From assembly GCF_024166365.1 (NCBI RefSeq), contig NC_064843.1:53324032-53388031 (forward strand): a DNA stretch of 64,000 bases, read 5' to 3'. The notes below the pieces were generated by a model. It searched no databases. It had not been told where the DNA came from and saw only the letters and a list, made by a program, of their open reading frames with translations. Made by a program: the position numbers and the translations under genes. The number at the start of each line of letters is the position of its first letter. Position 1 is the stretch's first letter. This document shows, piece after piece, positions 20,500-30,936 of the stretch. The DNA is from Elephas maximus indicus (lineage: Eukaryota; Chordata; Mammalia; Proboscidea; Elephantidae).

Positions 20500-21537
20500 T
20501 TATGTGGCCTTTTACCCTGGTTCTTTGGAGAAACAGTTTGAGATTTTCCCCCTAAGCCCTGAAGGATACCTTTGCCTTAGTTTTCTACCCCAGGGAATTT
20601 GTTACATTTCCAGGGTAAGCTATAAAGAACTTGGTTTGATACTTTTTGTCTGATCCTGGGCTGCAGCCTGCCCCGTGACTGATATGCACCTTGTAGGAAC
20701 TGGTCAATATACTACGTAAAAGAAGTGATCATAGGCTATGCAAATGAAGTGTTTGTAGCCTACTATGCAAATGAAATGTCTATGGTCTACTGAGAAGGAA
20801 TTGGCCAGGGGACTGGTCAGTTGTGGCCCCGGTGGGAGGGCCACGCCTTGAGACTGACCAGGAGTTTGTGTATAGAAGCAACCAAACCCACAGAGGTTTC
20901 AGAGACAGAAAACAGCAAAAAGAGAAGCAGTAGGAAGCAGAAAGAAAGGAGAGAGAAGAAGCAGAGAGAGAAAGGAGGCAAAGAACCTCCTAAAAGAGCT
21001 GTAACATAGGTTAAGAGCTTTAACACTGAAGATAGTGACAGGCCTGGAAGTGGCCCAGTGGCACAGCTGGGGCAAGAGGCCTGGAATGGGCCCTGTGGCA
21101 GAGTTGATGGTGACAGGTGGCAGCCTGTCCTGAGGGGTCCAAGAGGAAGCCTGTCCTCAGGGAGCGGAGAGGCGGCTTCTCCTCAGGGGCTAGGAGTAGG
21201 GCTGCACAGCCAAGAGGAACTGAGAGAGCTGTCCTGCAATGAAGAAGAGAGATTTTGCCTGCATGATTCCTGATCCTGATCCTGAGCTGTGGCCTGTTGA
21301 TCCTGATCCCAAGTAGTACCCTGTTACTTCCTTAATAAACCACCTAAGCGTGATTTGTGAGTCCTGTGTGACCGCGACAACAGATTATCGAACGCAGCAG
21401 AGAAGCAGAGTTCTGTGAGAAGGAGAGCTAGTGTCAAAGCTGGTAAAAAGGTTAGAGTGTGGAGGTATGTCTGACCTCCACCTCATGGGAATCAGCTTTG
21501 TGCTGATGTTAATTCTCATTATCCCCCCTGAAGTTAC
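20500..21537 (+). mobile_element. ERV-type LTR (probably solo)
   Basis: About 1 kb with U3-like sequence, two ATGCAAAT octamers (20738-20745, 20765-20772), a purine-rich block (20900-21010), and the polyadenylation signal in CTTAATAAACCACC (about 21331). A U5-like part then ends CCCCTGAAGTTACA at 21537. The layout is that of a class I-type ERV LTR, but no internal viral genes follow. The 5' boundary is unresolved; CA at 21537 is the presumed 3' end. Family not identified. Confidence 0.55.
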
Positions 21538-21539
21538 AC

Positions 21540-22555
21540 AGGTTCTGACGCTAATACTACTACTAGAATTTTACAACATGTAACCCCCAAACTCAACTAA
21601 TGACTCATTCCTACTCTTGCCACAAACCATTCATTATAATTGATACCTGAACTCAGGTGGACCTGTAATAGCTAACAAGCTGTGAAATGGCCAAATGAAA
21701 GATAAGAAGGCAAAGGGGAAAGCAAGATGTATAGCCTTATATTAATGACTATCTTCCACTATCTTCCAAGGTACTAAAATCCAAAATCTGTCTTGATGAA
21801 TTAACAGTAAAGGCAATATAGTGTGGTGATAAATTGATATTACCATATAGGTAACACTGGTTTTTTTTTTTTTTTTTTTTTTTTTAAGGTATATCTATAT
21901 AAAAAAACAAAACAAAAACTGGTACATTTCAACCAAAGCCCAACTCTCAATAGTACCTACTACAGAACTTATATTTGGAGGGCAAATATAAGTTCCCTTT
22001 GATCTCTTACAGGTACCCTTCCATCTATCCTCTAAACTGTCCTCCTGGTTCATGAGTGCAAAATGTTAACATTCAACACTTATTTTTCAGTATAGTTTCT
22101 GGATTCTGTTAAGTACTAATTTAACTTTTCCTGGGGGATAAAAATTCTAAATTGAGTGAAAACTTCTTATTAAATCTATCTGAGTATATTGATAATATTT
22201 CCCTAACACATTTTTTAAAAGCCCCAATTACACCTAGGAGGTCAGATTAAAATGTAAAAGATAGGAAGGAATTGTATCATTCTCATTAATTTAAATATCT
22301 TCTAAGAAATGCTAAAAGTAGATGAAAGGGCTGGGTCATTCTGATACTCAGTAACTGTTTGCAGACTGAATGTCTGCAGGGAAGTAGAGAGTGAGGTGAG
22401 AAGGGTGGCTAGTATCAAAACTATTGTTCCTGCATTCCTCCCCAACTTAGTAAACGGAAGAATATTCACCCACAGACTCAAATCAAAATCCTAGGACTTA
22501 TGTTAAAATTTTTCCTTATTCAAATACATCAGTAAGCCTATCTCCAAAATACCTA
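21540..22555. other. ESF1 intron, largely unrecognised
   Basis: Contains a roughly 25-base poly-T run (about 21861-21886) and AT-rich sequence. No exon or identifiable repeat. Confidence 0.4.
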
Positions 22556-22559
22556 GAAT

Positions 22560-23290
22560 CCTATTCACTTTTCTCCTTTCAATTCCATTACTGGCATGCT
22601 GTCTAAACTACCATCATCTCTTGTCTAGACCTCTACAAAAGCCTCATCTCCCTGCTCTAACAAATGGGTTTCTTTAATCTTTTCTCCTCGCAGGAACCCC
22701 AGTGATCTGTTAAAATAGATCAAGTCACATCCTTGCTTAAAGATTCTTCAGTGGCTCCCACTACCTGTAGAGTGAAATCCAAGTCTGCTGCCATGACAAG
22801 GCCATGCATGGCCTATTCCTAGCTGTGTCTCCAGCCTTACCTCATATCAAACTCTCTCTCTGACCATGCTACAGCCACATTGGTGTCTTTTGGTTTTTTC
22901 AACAAGTTCTTTCTCAGCTCATTGCCTTTCTACCCACTTCTCCTTCATTTGCAATTCTCTTTTCCCAGCTCTTTATGCCTGATTCCTCATTCTACATGTC
23001 TCACCTCAGAGAAGCCTTCTTTGCCTATCCTGTTAAAATAAACTTCCTTATCCCCTTCTTCCTCCCAGTTATACATTCTATATTGCCCTATTTCTTTCCT
23101 TCAAAGCCTGTACCATATTCTGCTAAAATTCTTATTTGTTTACCTGTTTAGCATCCGTCTTTCCTAAATGGACATAAATTTCTATAGGATGCAACTTGCT
23201 TGTTTTAATACTACTGTATCTCTAGCCTAGCAGAATGCCCAGCACCTGGTACGTACTTAAAATATTTATCGATAGAATGAATAAACAAAC
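22560..23290 (+). mobile_element. L2 LINE 3' end
   Basis: Classic L2 wording in order: TGGCTCCCACTACCTGTAGA, AAGGCCATGCATGGCCTATT, CAGAGAAGCCTTCTTTGCCT, AATGCCCAGCACCTGGTACG, then GAATGAATAAACAAAC at the end. A long copy for an L2. Confidence 0.8.
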
Positions 23291-24787
23291 TGGTAAGACA
23301 CCATTTCTTTTGGTCCTAATTTTTTAATGCACAAAATTCTCAGGCTTTTCTGACTTTTCTTATTCCTCTTTGAAAAATAGCTTAAGCCCAAATATAAACA
23401 CTTACTCCTAGAAGTATTCTGAAATCCAATGTATATTGAAAGCAAGCTACTTTGACCTATCCGTCTTCCCTTAGAACTTCTGATACTAACTTTGCACGAA
23501 GTTTATCCACAACGTAAATGTGCATATTCCAAGAGACAGGCTACCCTAAACCATCAAACCATTTATGTTATTCTTCTAATTCTACCCTGAGTTCTGCAAT
23601 CTGACCAGATTTCACATGCCAAATGGAACACTTTGGAATGAGAACAAGGAAACTCTAATGTTTTGTGTTTCTCCACTATAAACTTGATTTCCTGAAATCA
23701 GAGGATAAAGCTAAAATTAAAATCCATCATCTTGTAGAAATGACCACTCAGGTATGATAAAAAGCAGAGTACGCTAAGTTTCCATTTCCCCTTCCAATGC
23801 TCAAGAATCTCACATCCTACAATAGACTATTCATTTTGATTTCTTTTTCATCAATAAAATGTCAGTGCTTAAAGCCTACAACAACCAGGAAATAATTTTG
23901 AGCAATTTTGACTTTCCTGTCGAGAACTATTCTGGCCTAGTAGTCACAGGAGACAAGAAGCAGAGAAACTTTGCAAAACCCTTCTCTGCACAATGCCAGT
24001 GTAAAGTTGCTCCAGGAGCAAGTCTTTCGGGGTTCATGTGTGTGGTATGAAGATGAAAACAAATAGAAAATGTTTACAGTGGTCTCTGCATGGACTTGTC
24101 CAAGTATGGCTTGGGTCTTACCACTCACATTTACACATACCAAACAGGTAAGAATGAAAGCACTGAGAAAAGAATAGGAATAAATGGTGCATAAGCAAAT
24201 GGAAACAAGACTCCATGGATATAAGAAACTGGATACCAGAGAGTTTAGAGATTCAAGGAAAATGGAAAGTAAGAGAAAAGCTGGCTTTTAGCTATAATGA
24301 AGCAGGGAAAATGAAAAAGGGATAAAATCACACATAAATGCTTTTGTGTATTTGGGCAGAAAAAAGTTTTATACTAAAATACCATGTAAAAAAAAAATTA
24401 AATATATACACACATCTACATAAACATGTAAACGAATTCATTTCACACTTTCAATTCTTCACAGCCTTTGCAAAGAGAGTCCTAGAGTGGATGTTTTATA
24501 AAAAATAAATCAGTGAAAGCACACAAGATGATTATTTCCTCTCATTGTCTTATAGAGTCAATCTGGTTACCTATAAAGAGATTTCCCAGGAAGGAGCCCC
24601 AGTAAACTGTTAAATTCACCATGTTACCAAGAGCCTCCTACAAAGAAATCACTCCTGTATGTACAGGGGCATGCTGACTCTTCCCAATCTGATCAATGCT
24701 TATCCCCCACAGGACAGACCTGCTTATAAGCCAATAAGGGAGCGATACAAATTGTAGGTATTTTTAAAAAAGGACTAGCTTATATTG
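23291..24787. other. ESF1 intron, no recognised repeat
   Basis: About 1.5 kb of unique-looking AT-rich intron upstream of the solo MaLR LTR. No exon-like structure. Confidence 0.4.
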
Positions 24788-25275
24788 TGTCATAGACTGA
24801 ATTACGTCCCCCCCAAACATGTGTACCAATTAGGCTGGGCCATGATTCCCAGTATTGTGTGGTTGTCCTCGAGTCTGTGATTTTAATTTTATATTAAAGA
24901 AGATTGTAATATCCTTACTAAGGGCACATTCCTGATTCCAATGTAAAGGGAGTTTCCCTGGGGTGTGGCCTGTACTACCTTTTATCTTACAAGAGATAAA
25001 AGGGAAGGAAGCAGAGAGTGGGGGACCTCATACCACCAAGAAAGCAGTGCTGGGAGGACAGTTTGTCCTTTGGACCCGGGATCCCTGAGTGGAGACGCTC
25101 CCAGTCCAGGGCAAGGTTGATGAGAAGGCCTACAGAGAGAGAGAAAGCCTTCCCCTGAAGCTGATGACCTGAATTTGGACTTTTAGCTTACTTTACTGTG
25201 AGGAAATAAACTTCTCTTTGTTAAAGCCATTCACTTGTGGTATTTCTGTTACAGCAGCACTAGATGACTAAGACA
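24788..25275 (+). mobile_element. Solo MaLR-type LTR beside ESF1 exon D
   Basis: Starts TGTCATAGACTGAATTACGT and ends GATGACTAAGACA, with AATAAA near 25205 (GAGGAAATAAACTTC). Flanked by TATTG (24783-24787) and CATTG (25276-25280), a 5-bp duplication with one change, so this is a complete solo LTR. Same family as 660-1180. It is antisense to ESF1 and ends about 69 bp from the exon D donor. Confidence 0.85.
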
Positions 25276-25343
25276 CATTGCTTCTACTTACGTCAACTTT
25301 ATCTCACAGTTCAACTGGAAACTATAAATATGGGCTGGCTTAC

Positions 25344-25431
25344 CCATTTTTTTAACTTCTTCAGCAAAGTATGGGTCATTCAAATCCACATCAGAGGGCA
25401 ATTCATCTTCACTGGTCTCTTTAGCAAGGGC
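25344..25431 (-). CDS. ESF1: ESF1 internal exon D
   Basis: The 88-nt exon begins GCC CTT GCT after the acceptor attcaacttcaag and ends ATG G before the donor GTAAGCC. It encodes ALAKETSEDELPSDVDLNDP, then YFAEEVKKM plus the first base of a glycine codon. The DELPSDVDLNDPYFAEEV block is a clear ESF1 signature and carries acidic SED-type serines. The acceptor has a short pyrimidine tract. A MaLR-type LTR ends only about 69 bp downstream of the donor (25275 versus 25344), so the splice site sits very close to inserted DNA but is itself intact. Confidence 0.95.
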
Positions 25432-26453
25432 CTTGAAGTTGAATACGAAAAATATACAGTTTCATTATTTTAAGGATTATAATATATACATGTAAAAAAT
25501 AAATCATGTATATTTAAATCAAGCAGTTCAATCTAAACTTAAATCAGTTTTTCAATGGTTTATAAAATAACTACCATCTAAGCCACTGTTTTGTTTCTTC
25601 AACAAATATTTATGAAACAATAAATACATGAAATCATATAGGGCTTTTGGAAGAAATGAAAGTTATCAGATTCATGGTTTCTGCCCTCAAAAATTTAATT
25701 ATCTTTTAAAGGAAATAAGACACACAGACATGTACATAAGTAATAATTCAAGACAGGAAGTCCCTGAAGAGATATAAAGTAAAACAAACATTCAGAGGAG
25801 GGGATTACTTTTAGATGTGTGATCAAGAAAAAGAGGTAGCCTTATCTCACACAAAACAGAGAAACTGGCGTGACTACCAATAGCCTGAAGTAATGTATCG
25901 TGGGTTATCTTTTAAATTATTATTTAAAACAATTTATTTGCTGGTTAGTTAAAACAGTTTTTAATTTGAAAAATTTTAAACATATATGAAAGTACTAAGG
26001 ACAGTATAATACACCTTTGTTTCCATGATCCAGTTTCAACACAACCCACTCTCAAAACCTGTTAGGTTATTTTAAAGCAAATTTACTGGTTAAATGTCCC
26101 TAATCAAATATGAACACAGTCTACTAAGTCAGTATATTCAAATTAAAAAATCAATCCTATAAAATTAATAGAACACATGTGAACCAAGATCCGACTAAAC
26201 TGAGACTTATCCCCAGTAATCTAAAACATCTCAAAATTATTAAAACAAAACAGTTTAGAACAGATATTGCCAAATAGCATCCTGCATGCTCAAGACCAAC
26301 CAAGTCCTAAACAATATTCCTTTTGACATTAATATTCCTTTAAGAACAAGTGCTTGTCAGAATTTTTTCACAAAAGTATTATAAAGGATTAAAAGTAGCA
26401 TGACCAAGAATATTATGTGATACTTATACATTTGACTTATTTCTTTAAGTGCT
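25432..26453. other. ESF1 intron, mostly unrecognised
   Basis: AT-rich. Parts near 25950-26160 resemble old L1 3' UTR wording but too weakly to call. Confidence 0.35.
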
Positions 26454-26468
26454 TTATAAACTATAAAA

Positions 26469-26675
26469 CCAAAATCAAACCCACTGCTGTCAAGTCGATT
26501 CCAACTCATAGTAACCCTACAGGACAGAGTAGAGCAGCCCCATGGGGCTTCCAAGGCTGTAAATTTTTACAGAAGCAGAGTGTCACATCTTTTTTCTTTG
26601 GAGTAGCTGGTGGGTTCAAACTGCTGACGTTTCCGTTAGCAGCTCAGTGCTTAATCCCTGCACCACCAAGGCTCC
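26469..26675 (-). mobile_element. AfroSINE, long form, left half of a pair
   Basis: Minus strand; retains the central segment (TTTTTACAGAAGCAGAGTGT, then CACATCTTTT). Ends with GCACCACCAAGGCTCC and is followed without spacer by a second SINE. The duplication flanking the pair is described with the partner. Confidence 0.9.
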
Positions 26676-26825
26676 TGTTGCCATCGAGTTGATTCCGACT
26701 CATAATGACCCTACAGGACAGAGTTGAACTGTCTTGTAGGGTTTCCAAGGAGCAGCTGGTGGATTCAAACTGCCTACGTTTTGGTTAGCAGTGTGAGTTC
26801 TTAACCACTATACCATCAGGGTTCC
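26676..26825 (-). mobile_element. AfroSINE, short form, right half of a pair
   Basis: Minus strand, starting directly at TGTTGCCATCGAGTTGATTC. The two SINEs together are flanked by TTATAAACTATAAAA (26454-26468) and TTACAAACTATAAAA (26826-26840). No duplicated word lies between them. Confidence 0.92.
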
Positions 26826-26905
26826 TTACAAACTATAAAAAAAAAAAATAGCTATATCAAAATACTAACAAACCATAATACATAAATACCTATCCATTTC
26901 TTCAG

Positions 26906-26951
26906 TGGGTCGCTAAATGAGTTGGAATTGACTCGATGGCAGGGGGTTTAT
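26906..26951 (+). mobile_element. AfroSINE tail fragment
   Basis: Only GGGTCGCTAAATGAGTTGGA plus ATTGACTCGATGGCAGGGGG remains. Confidence 0.75.
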
Positions 26952-27256
26952 TTCTTCACTAATGATTTCTCAATACTAAAATGGAAGTCACTGAGAAGGA
27001 AAAAAAGGACAAAAAAGTACTTAATTTGAACAAAATTCTTGAAACGCCTCTTATTTAGAGAGGACCCATGGAATTCAGAAGGGAACTGCTGGAGTCATCT
27101 AGTACAGAACACTGAGTCTAGAACATGCTGGGCACTCAACAAATGTATTCTGAATGCTGATAAAACTAGTCCAGTCTTTCTCCCAATGAAGGGAAAGAGT
27201 AAAAGCATTAGATAATCAAAGCTCCTAGAAAATGTAAACCAGCAAAATATCTGTTA

Positions 27257-27311
27257 AAACCAAAAAAAAAACCAAACCCAGTGCCGTCGAGTCGATTCTG
27301 ACTCATAAAGG
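27257..27311 (-). mobile_element. AfroSINE tail fragment
   Basis: CCAAACCCAGTGCCGTCGAG plus TCGATTCTGACTCATA, a near-consensus tail. The rest of the SINE is absent, so it is a very short 5'-truncated insertion. Confidence 0.8.
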
Positions 27312-27639
27312 TCTCAGAAGTGACTACACTTTTGTTGACCCCATAAAGACCCACCTGAAAGTCTTCAGATAAATCGATGGCTTAAAATCACTTGTGAAAT
27401 TATTACACTTAAGATTGTACTGTCTACTTAGTTTGAAAAAAATTCTAGGGAAGAACAGGTAGCATATTTTATTTCGTTTCCCCACTTTACTATTCATTTC
27501 CAGAAAAACGGACAATAAAAGAAGTACAAAAATGATTCCATTGCATCATCCAGTTTTGTAGCCCTCTACCTTTACAATCGCTAAAAGACACGGCTATACC
27601 AAAAGCATTACATGTTACAGAGTATAGAGGGAAACAACA

Positions 27640-27815
27640 CGGTACAGCAGAAAGAACACTGGACAGGGATTGTGGATTCTGGTCCTGGCTTGGTCACTAA
27701 CAAGCAGTATAATCTCAGACGAGTCATTTAATTTTCTACAACTATAAAACAATAGGGTTGGACTAGAACTAATCATTTAAGATCTCTCAATTCTAAAATT
27801 CTGTGATTATCAGTG
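27640..27815 (+). mobile_element. MIR SINE
   Basis: MIR order: AGAAAGAACACTGGACAGGG, CTGGCTTGGTCACTAACAAG, CAGACGAGTCATTTAATTTT, ending CTAAAATTCTGTGAT. Confidence 0.75.
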
Positions 27816-28674
27816 ATGCCATCTTAAGGCAATGACTCTACTATCAGAATGCTGCATTTCAGTGACAAGATAAGTATTTTTAGTGATAAAAACCATAGGT
27901 TGTCTCTGCTATTACTGGGAACTCCAGCTCTAGAAAAGATGTTATCCCCTGAATAATGGGAATCAAATCAGATTTTCCACAGATATGATATTAGAACAGA
28001 GGAAATATTCCTCTGGGAAAAAAGGGATTTAATTATAAATTTTTATACCAACAGCCATAATTTTTTTCAGTTCACATAAACTGGCTATATAAAGCTTGCT
28101 AAGAATAAAAATAGTTTAAATTGGGTAACACAGCAACTAGCCACATAAAATTGTATTTAATAATCCAACATTATGACGTTTTATAACTTACTGAGGCTAA
28201 GCGGCAAGTAAAAATAAGATAGGAAGATATTCATCTAATAATGAAAAGTGGGAAATAAAAAGGCTGAGAAATACAAATGTATAGCATAACTTCAATCACG
28301 TTGAAAACTTCTGTATGTATCTTCAAGTAAAAAAAGTTTGTATGCACCTCTCTTCTGCAAAAACAAAGAACAGCATCATACTATTTACATCTAGATATCA
28401 ATTATGTATTTTATCTAAGCAGCATGTGAATGTAAAATATTTGAGCACAGTGATTCAAGTGGCTCTGGGCTCTACCAGGCTTTGCACACCATTATGTGGC
28501 CTTGCAGAAAATACCACCTATTGGGCTCTCACTTTCTCTTTCTTAAGACTGTGATGGTAACAAGGCCTACTCCAGCAAGTGGGTTACAGTATGAGGTAAT
28601 GGAGGCAAATTTTTGACACCTTCTATACATGGTTGGTGTTTAATAAATATTTGGGTTTTAATTATCATTGATAC
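27816..28674. other. ESF1 intron, no recognised repeat
   Basis: AT-rich sequence running up to the exon C donor. Nothing identifiable. Confidence 0.4.
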
Positions 28675-28796
28675 CTTTTGTTTCTTTTTCAGTTTTTTTT
28701 TCTCTTTCTTCTTCTCTAAAAATTGTTCCCAAGGGGTCAGTTTATCCTTTCCTTCTAATTTGTTCTTCACCATCTCTTCTGCACTTTCTTTAAGAC
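28675..28796 (-). CDS. ESF1: ESF1 internal exon C
   Basis: The 122-nt exon starts with GT after the acceptor tttttccttag, completing the glycine codon begun in exon B, and ends AAACAAAAG before the donor GTATCA. It encodes LKESAEEMVKNKLEGKDKL, then TPWEQFLEKKKEKKKLKKKQK. The C-terminal run is almost pure lysine with glutamate and looks like a nucleolar/nuclear localisation type basic patch (inference). TPWEQFLEKKKEK is a recognisable ESF1 signature. The frame ends on a codon boundary and joins exon D in phase 0. The donor GTATCA departs from consensus at +4 and +5 but is the only GT consistent with the phase and with the known protein. Confidence 0.94.
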
Positions 28797-29104
28797 CTAA
28801 GGAAAAATGCATAGAGTTTAGTTAAAAAATAATATACCATCATTCATTTAAAAATGTATTTTACCATGTCCCCTCCAATAATAAAGATGTCTATTTTATT
28901 TTTTAGTATTTCTTTGGAGGACAGGGTTGGGTTGAGAGAGGGAGGACTTCAAATATTTAGATGATAAAAAATCCATTCGAAAAAATAAACGCAATGGTTC
29001 GAAATTGCTCTTTTTAAAAAAGACTTGGGTAATCAAGATCATCTTCCCAGGTAAATTCTAAATTCTAAGAAAGCAAAAACAATTCTAAGGATATTATAAT
29101 TAAT

Positions 29105-29225
29105 CTTTTTTTTCTGATGAGGATGCTGAGACTCAGAGACACTTAGCACCTTGCCTGAGAACATGCAGCTAGAAAGCTGCACAACTGGAATTGGAACTCC
29201 CGATTATCCTCCATTCAGTTACCAG
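29105..29225 (-). mobile_element. MIR SINE
   Basis: Antisense MIR: GATGCTGAGACTCAGAGACA, GAACATGCAGCTAGAAAGCT, GGAATTGGAACTCCCGATTA. Confidence 0.7.
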
Positions 29226-29566
29226 ACACGTTTAACTTGCGGCTTTGGCTGACAGAATAAAGAAATGTATAGCCCACAAAATAAAATCTGAAAGCTTCGG
29301 GCCTCAGGTTCTTTATCTGCAAGATGAGTTTAGTCTAGATCAGAAGTATGCAAAACCTCACTCCCACACACACCTTTATTTTAAAGAGGAACCTTTCTTT
29401 TCCAAAGAAAACATTTTATGGAAGTTCAAATATATGAAACAACTAAAAGCAGTGTTGCCTGGATTAAAGACGGGATGGAGAGCCTTGAGCATCAAAAATA
29501 CAAACAAAAAAACCCAGTTGAAACAGCTGGAATAAATGATCTGTATGGTCCCTTCCTTGGCTTTTT

Positions 29567-29931
29567 TTTTGTTGTTGTTGTTTATTTATTTATTTTATTG
29601 TACTTTAGGTGGAGGTTTACAGAACAAGCTAGTTTTTCATAAAACAGTACATGCACTGCTCTATGACATTGGTTAACAACTCCATGACTTGACCACACCC
29701 TCTCTTCTGAACTCTGGCTTCCCTATTACCAGCTTTCCTGTTCCCTCCTACATTCCAGTCCCTGCCCTAGGGCAGGTGAGCCCCTTTAGTCTTGTTTTGT
29801 TCCATGGGCCTGTTCAATCTTTGGCTGGAGGGTGAACCTCAGAAGTGACCTCATTACTGAGCTGAAACGGTGTCTGGGGGCAATACTCTCAGGGTTTCTT
29901 CAGTCTCTGTCAGGCCAACAATTGTAGTCTT
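29567..29931 (-). mobile_element. Transduced 3' end of another L1
   Basis: On the minus strand this reads as an L1 3' UTR ending CTAAAGTACAATAAAATAAA plus an A-tail. It parallels the 3' UTR of the old L1 at about 7165-7560 (shared GGCCTGTT…AATCTTTGG block on the plus strand). It lies between the first A-tail of the L1 and the shared target duplication, so it moved together with the L1. Confidence 0.8.
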
Positions 29932-30936
29932 TCTTTTTTTTTTTATTAACTTTTATTAAGCTTCAAGTGAACGTTTACAAATCCAATCAGTCTGTCACAT
30001 ATAAGTTTACATACATCTCACTCCCTACTCCCACTTGCTCTCCCCCTCTTGAGTCAGCCCTTTCAGTCTCTCCTTTCTTGACAATTTTGCAGGCTTCCCT
30101 CTCTCTCTATCCTCCCACCCCCCCTCCAGACAAGAGTTGCCAACACAATCTCAAGTGTCCACCTGATATAATTAGCTCACTCTTCATCAGCCTCTCTCCC
30201 ACCCGCTGACCAGTCCCTTTCATGTCTGATGAGTTGTCTTCGGGGATGGTTCCTGTCCTGTGCCAACAGAAGGTCTGGGGACCATGGCCGCCGGGATTCC
30301 TCTAGTCTCAGTCAGACCATTAAGTTTGGTCTTTTTATGAGAATTTGGGGTCTGTATCCAACTGATCTCCTGCTCCCTCAGGGGTTCTCTGCTGTGCTCC
30401 CTGTCAGGGCAGTCATCGATTGTGGCCGGGCACCAACTAGTTCTTCTGGTCTCAGGATGATGTAGGTCTCTGGTTCATGTGGCCCTTTCTGTCTCTTGGG
30501 CTCTTAGTTGTCGTGTGGCCTTGGTGTTCTTCATTTTCCTTTGCTCCAGGTGGGTTGAGACCAATTGCTGCATCTTAGATGGCCGCTTGTTAGCATTTAA
30601 GACCCCAGACGCCACATTTCAAAGTGGGATGCAGAATGATTTCATAATAGAATTATTTTGCCAATTGACTTAGAAGTCCCCGCAAACCATGTTCCCCAGA
30701 CCCCCGCGCTTGCTCCGCTGACCTTTGAAGCATTCATTTTATCCCGGAAACTTCTTTGCTTTTGGTCCAGTCCAATTGAGCTGACCTTCCATGTATGGAA
30801 TGTTGTCTTTCCCTTCACCTAAAGCAGTTCTTATCTACTGATTAATCAATAAAAAACCCTCACCCACCTTCCCTCCCTCCCCCCCTCGTAACCACGAAAG
30901 TATGTGTTCTTCTCAGGTTTACTATTTCTCAAGATC

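Noticed and set aside
20817..21273. Short open frames at 20821-21009 and 21058-21273
   Set aside because: They lie in the purine-rich and GC-rich parts of an LTR; repetitive Lys/Arg/Glu translation without any domain.
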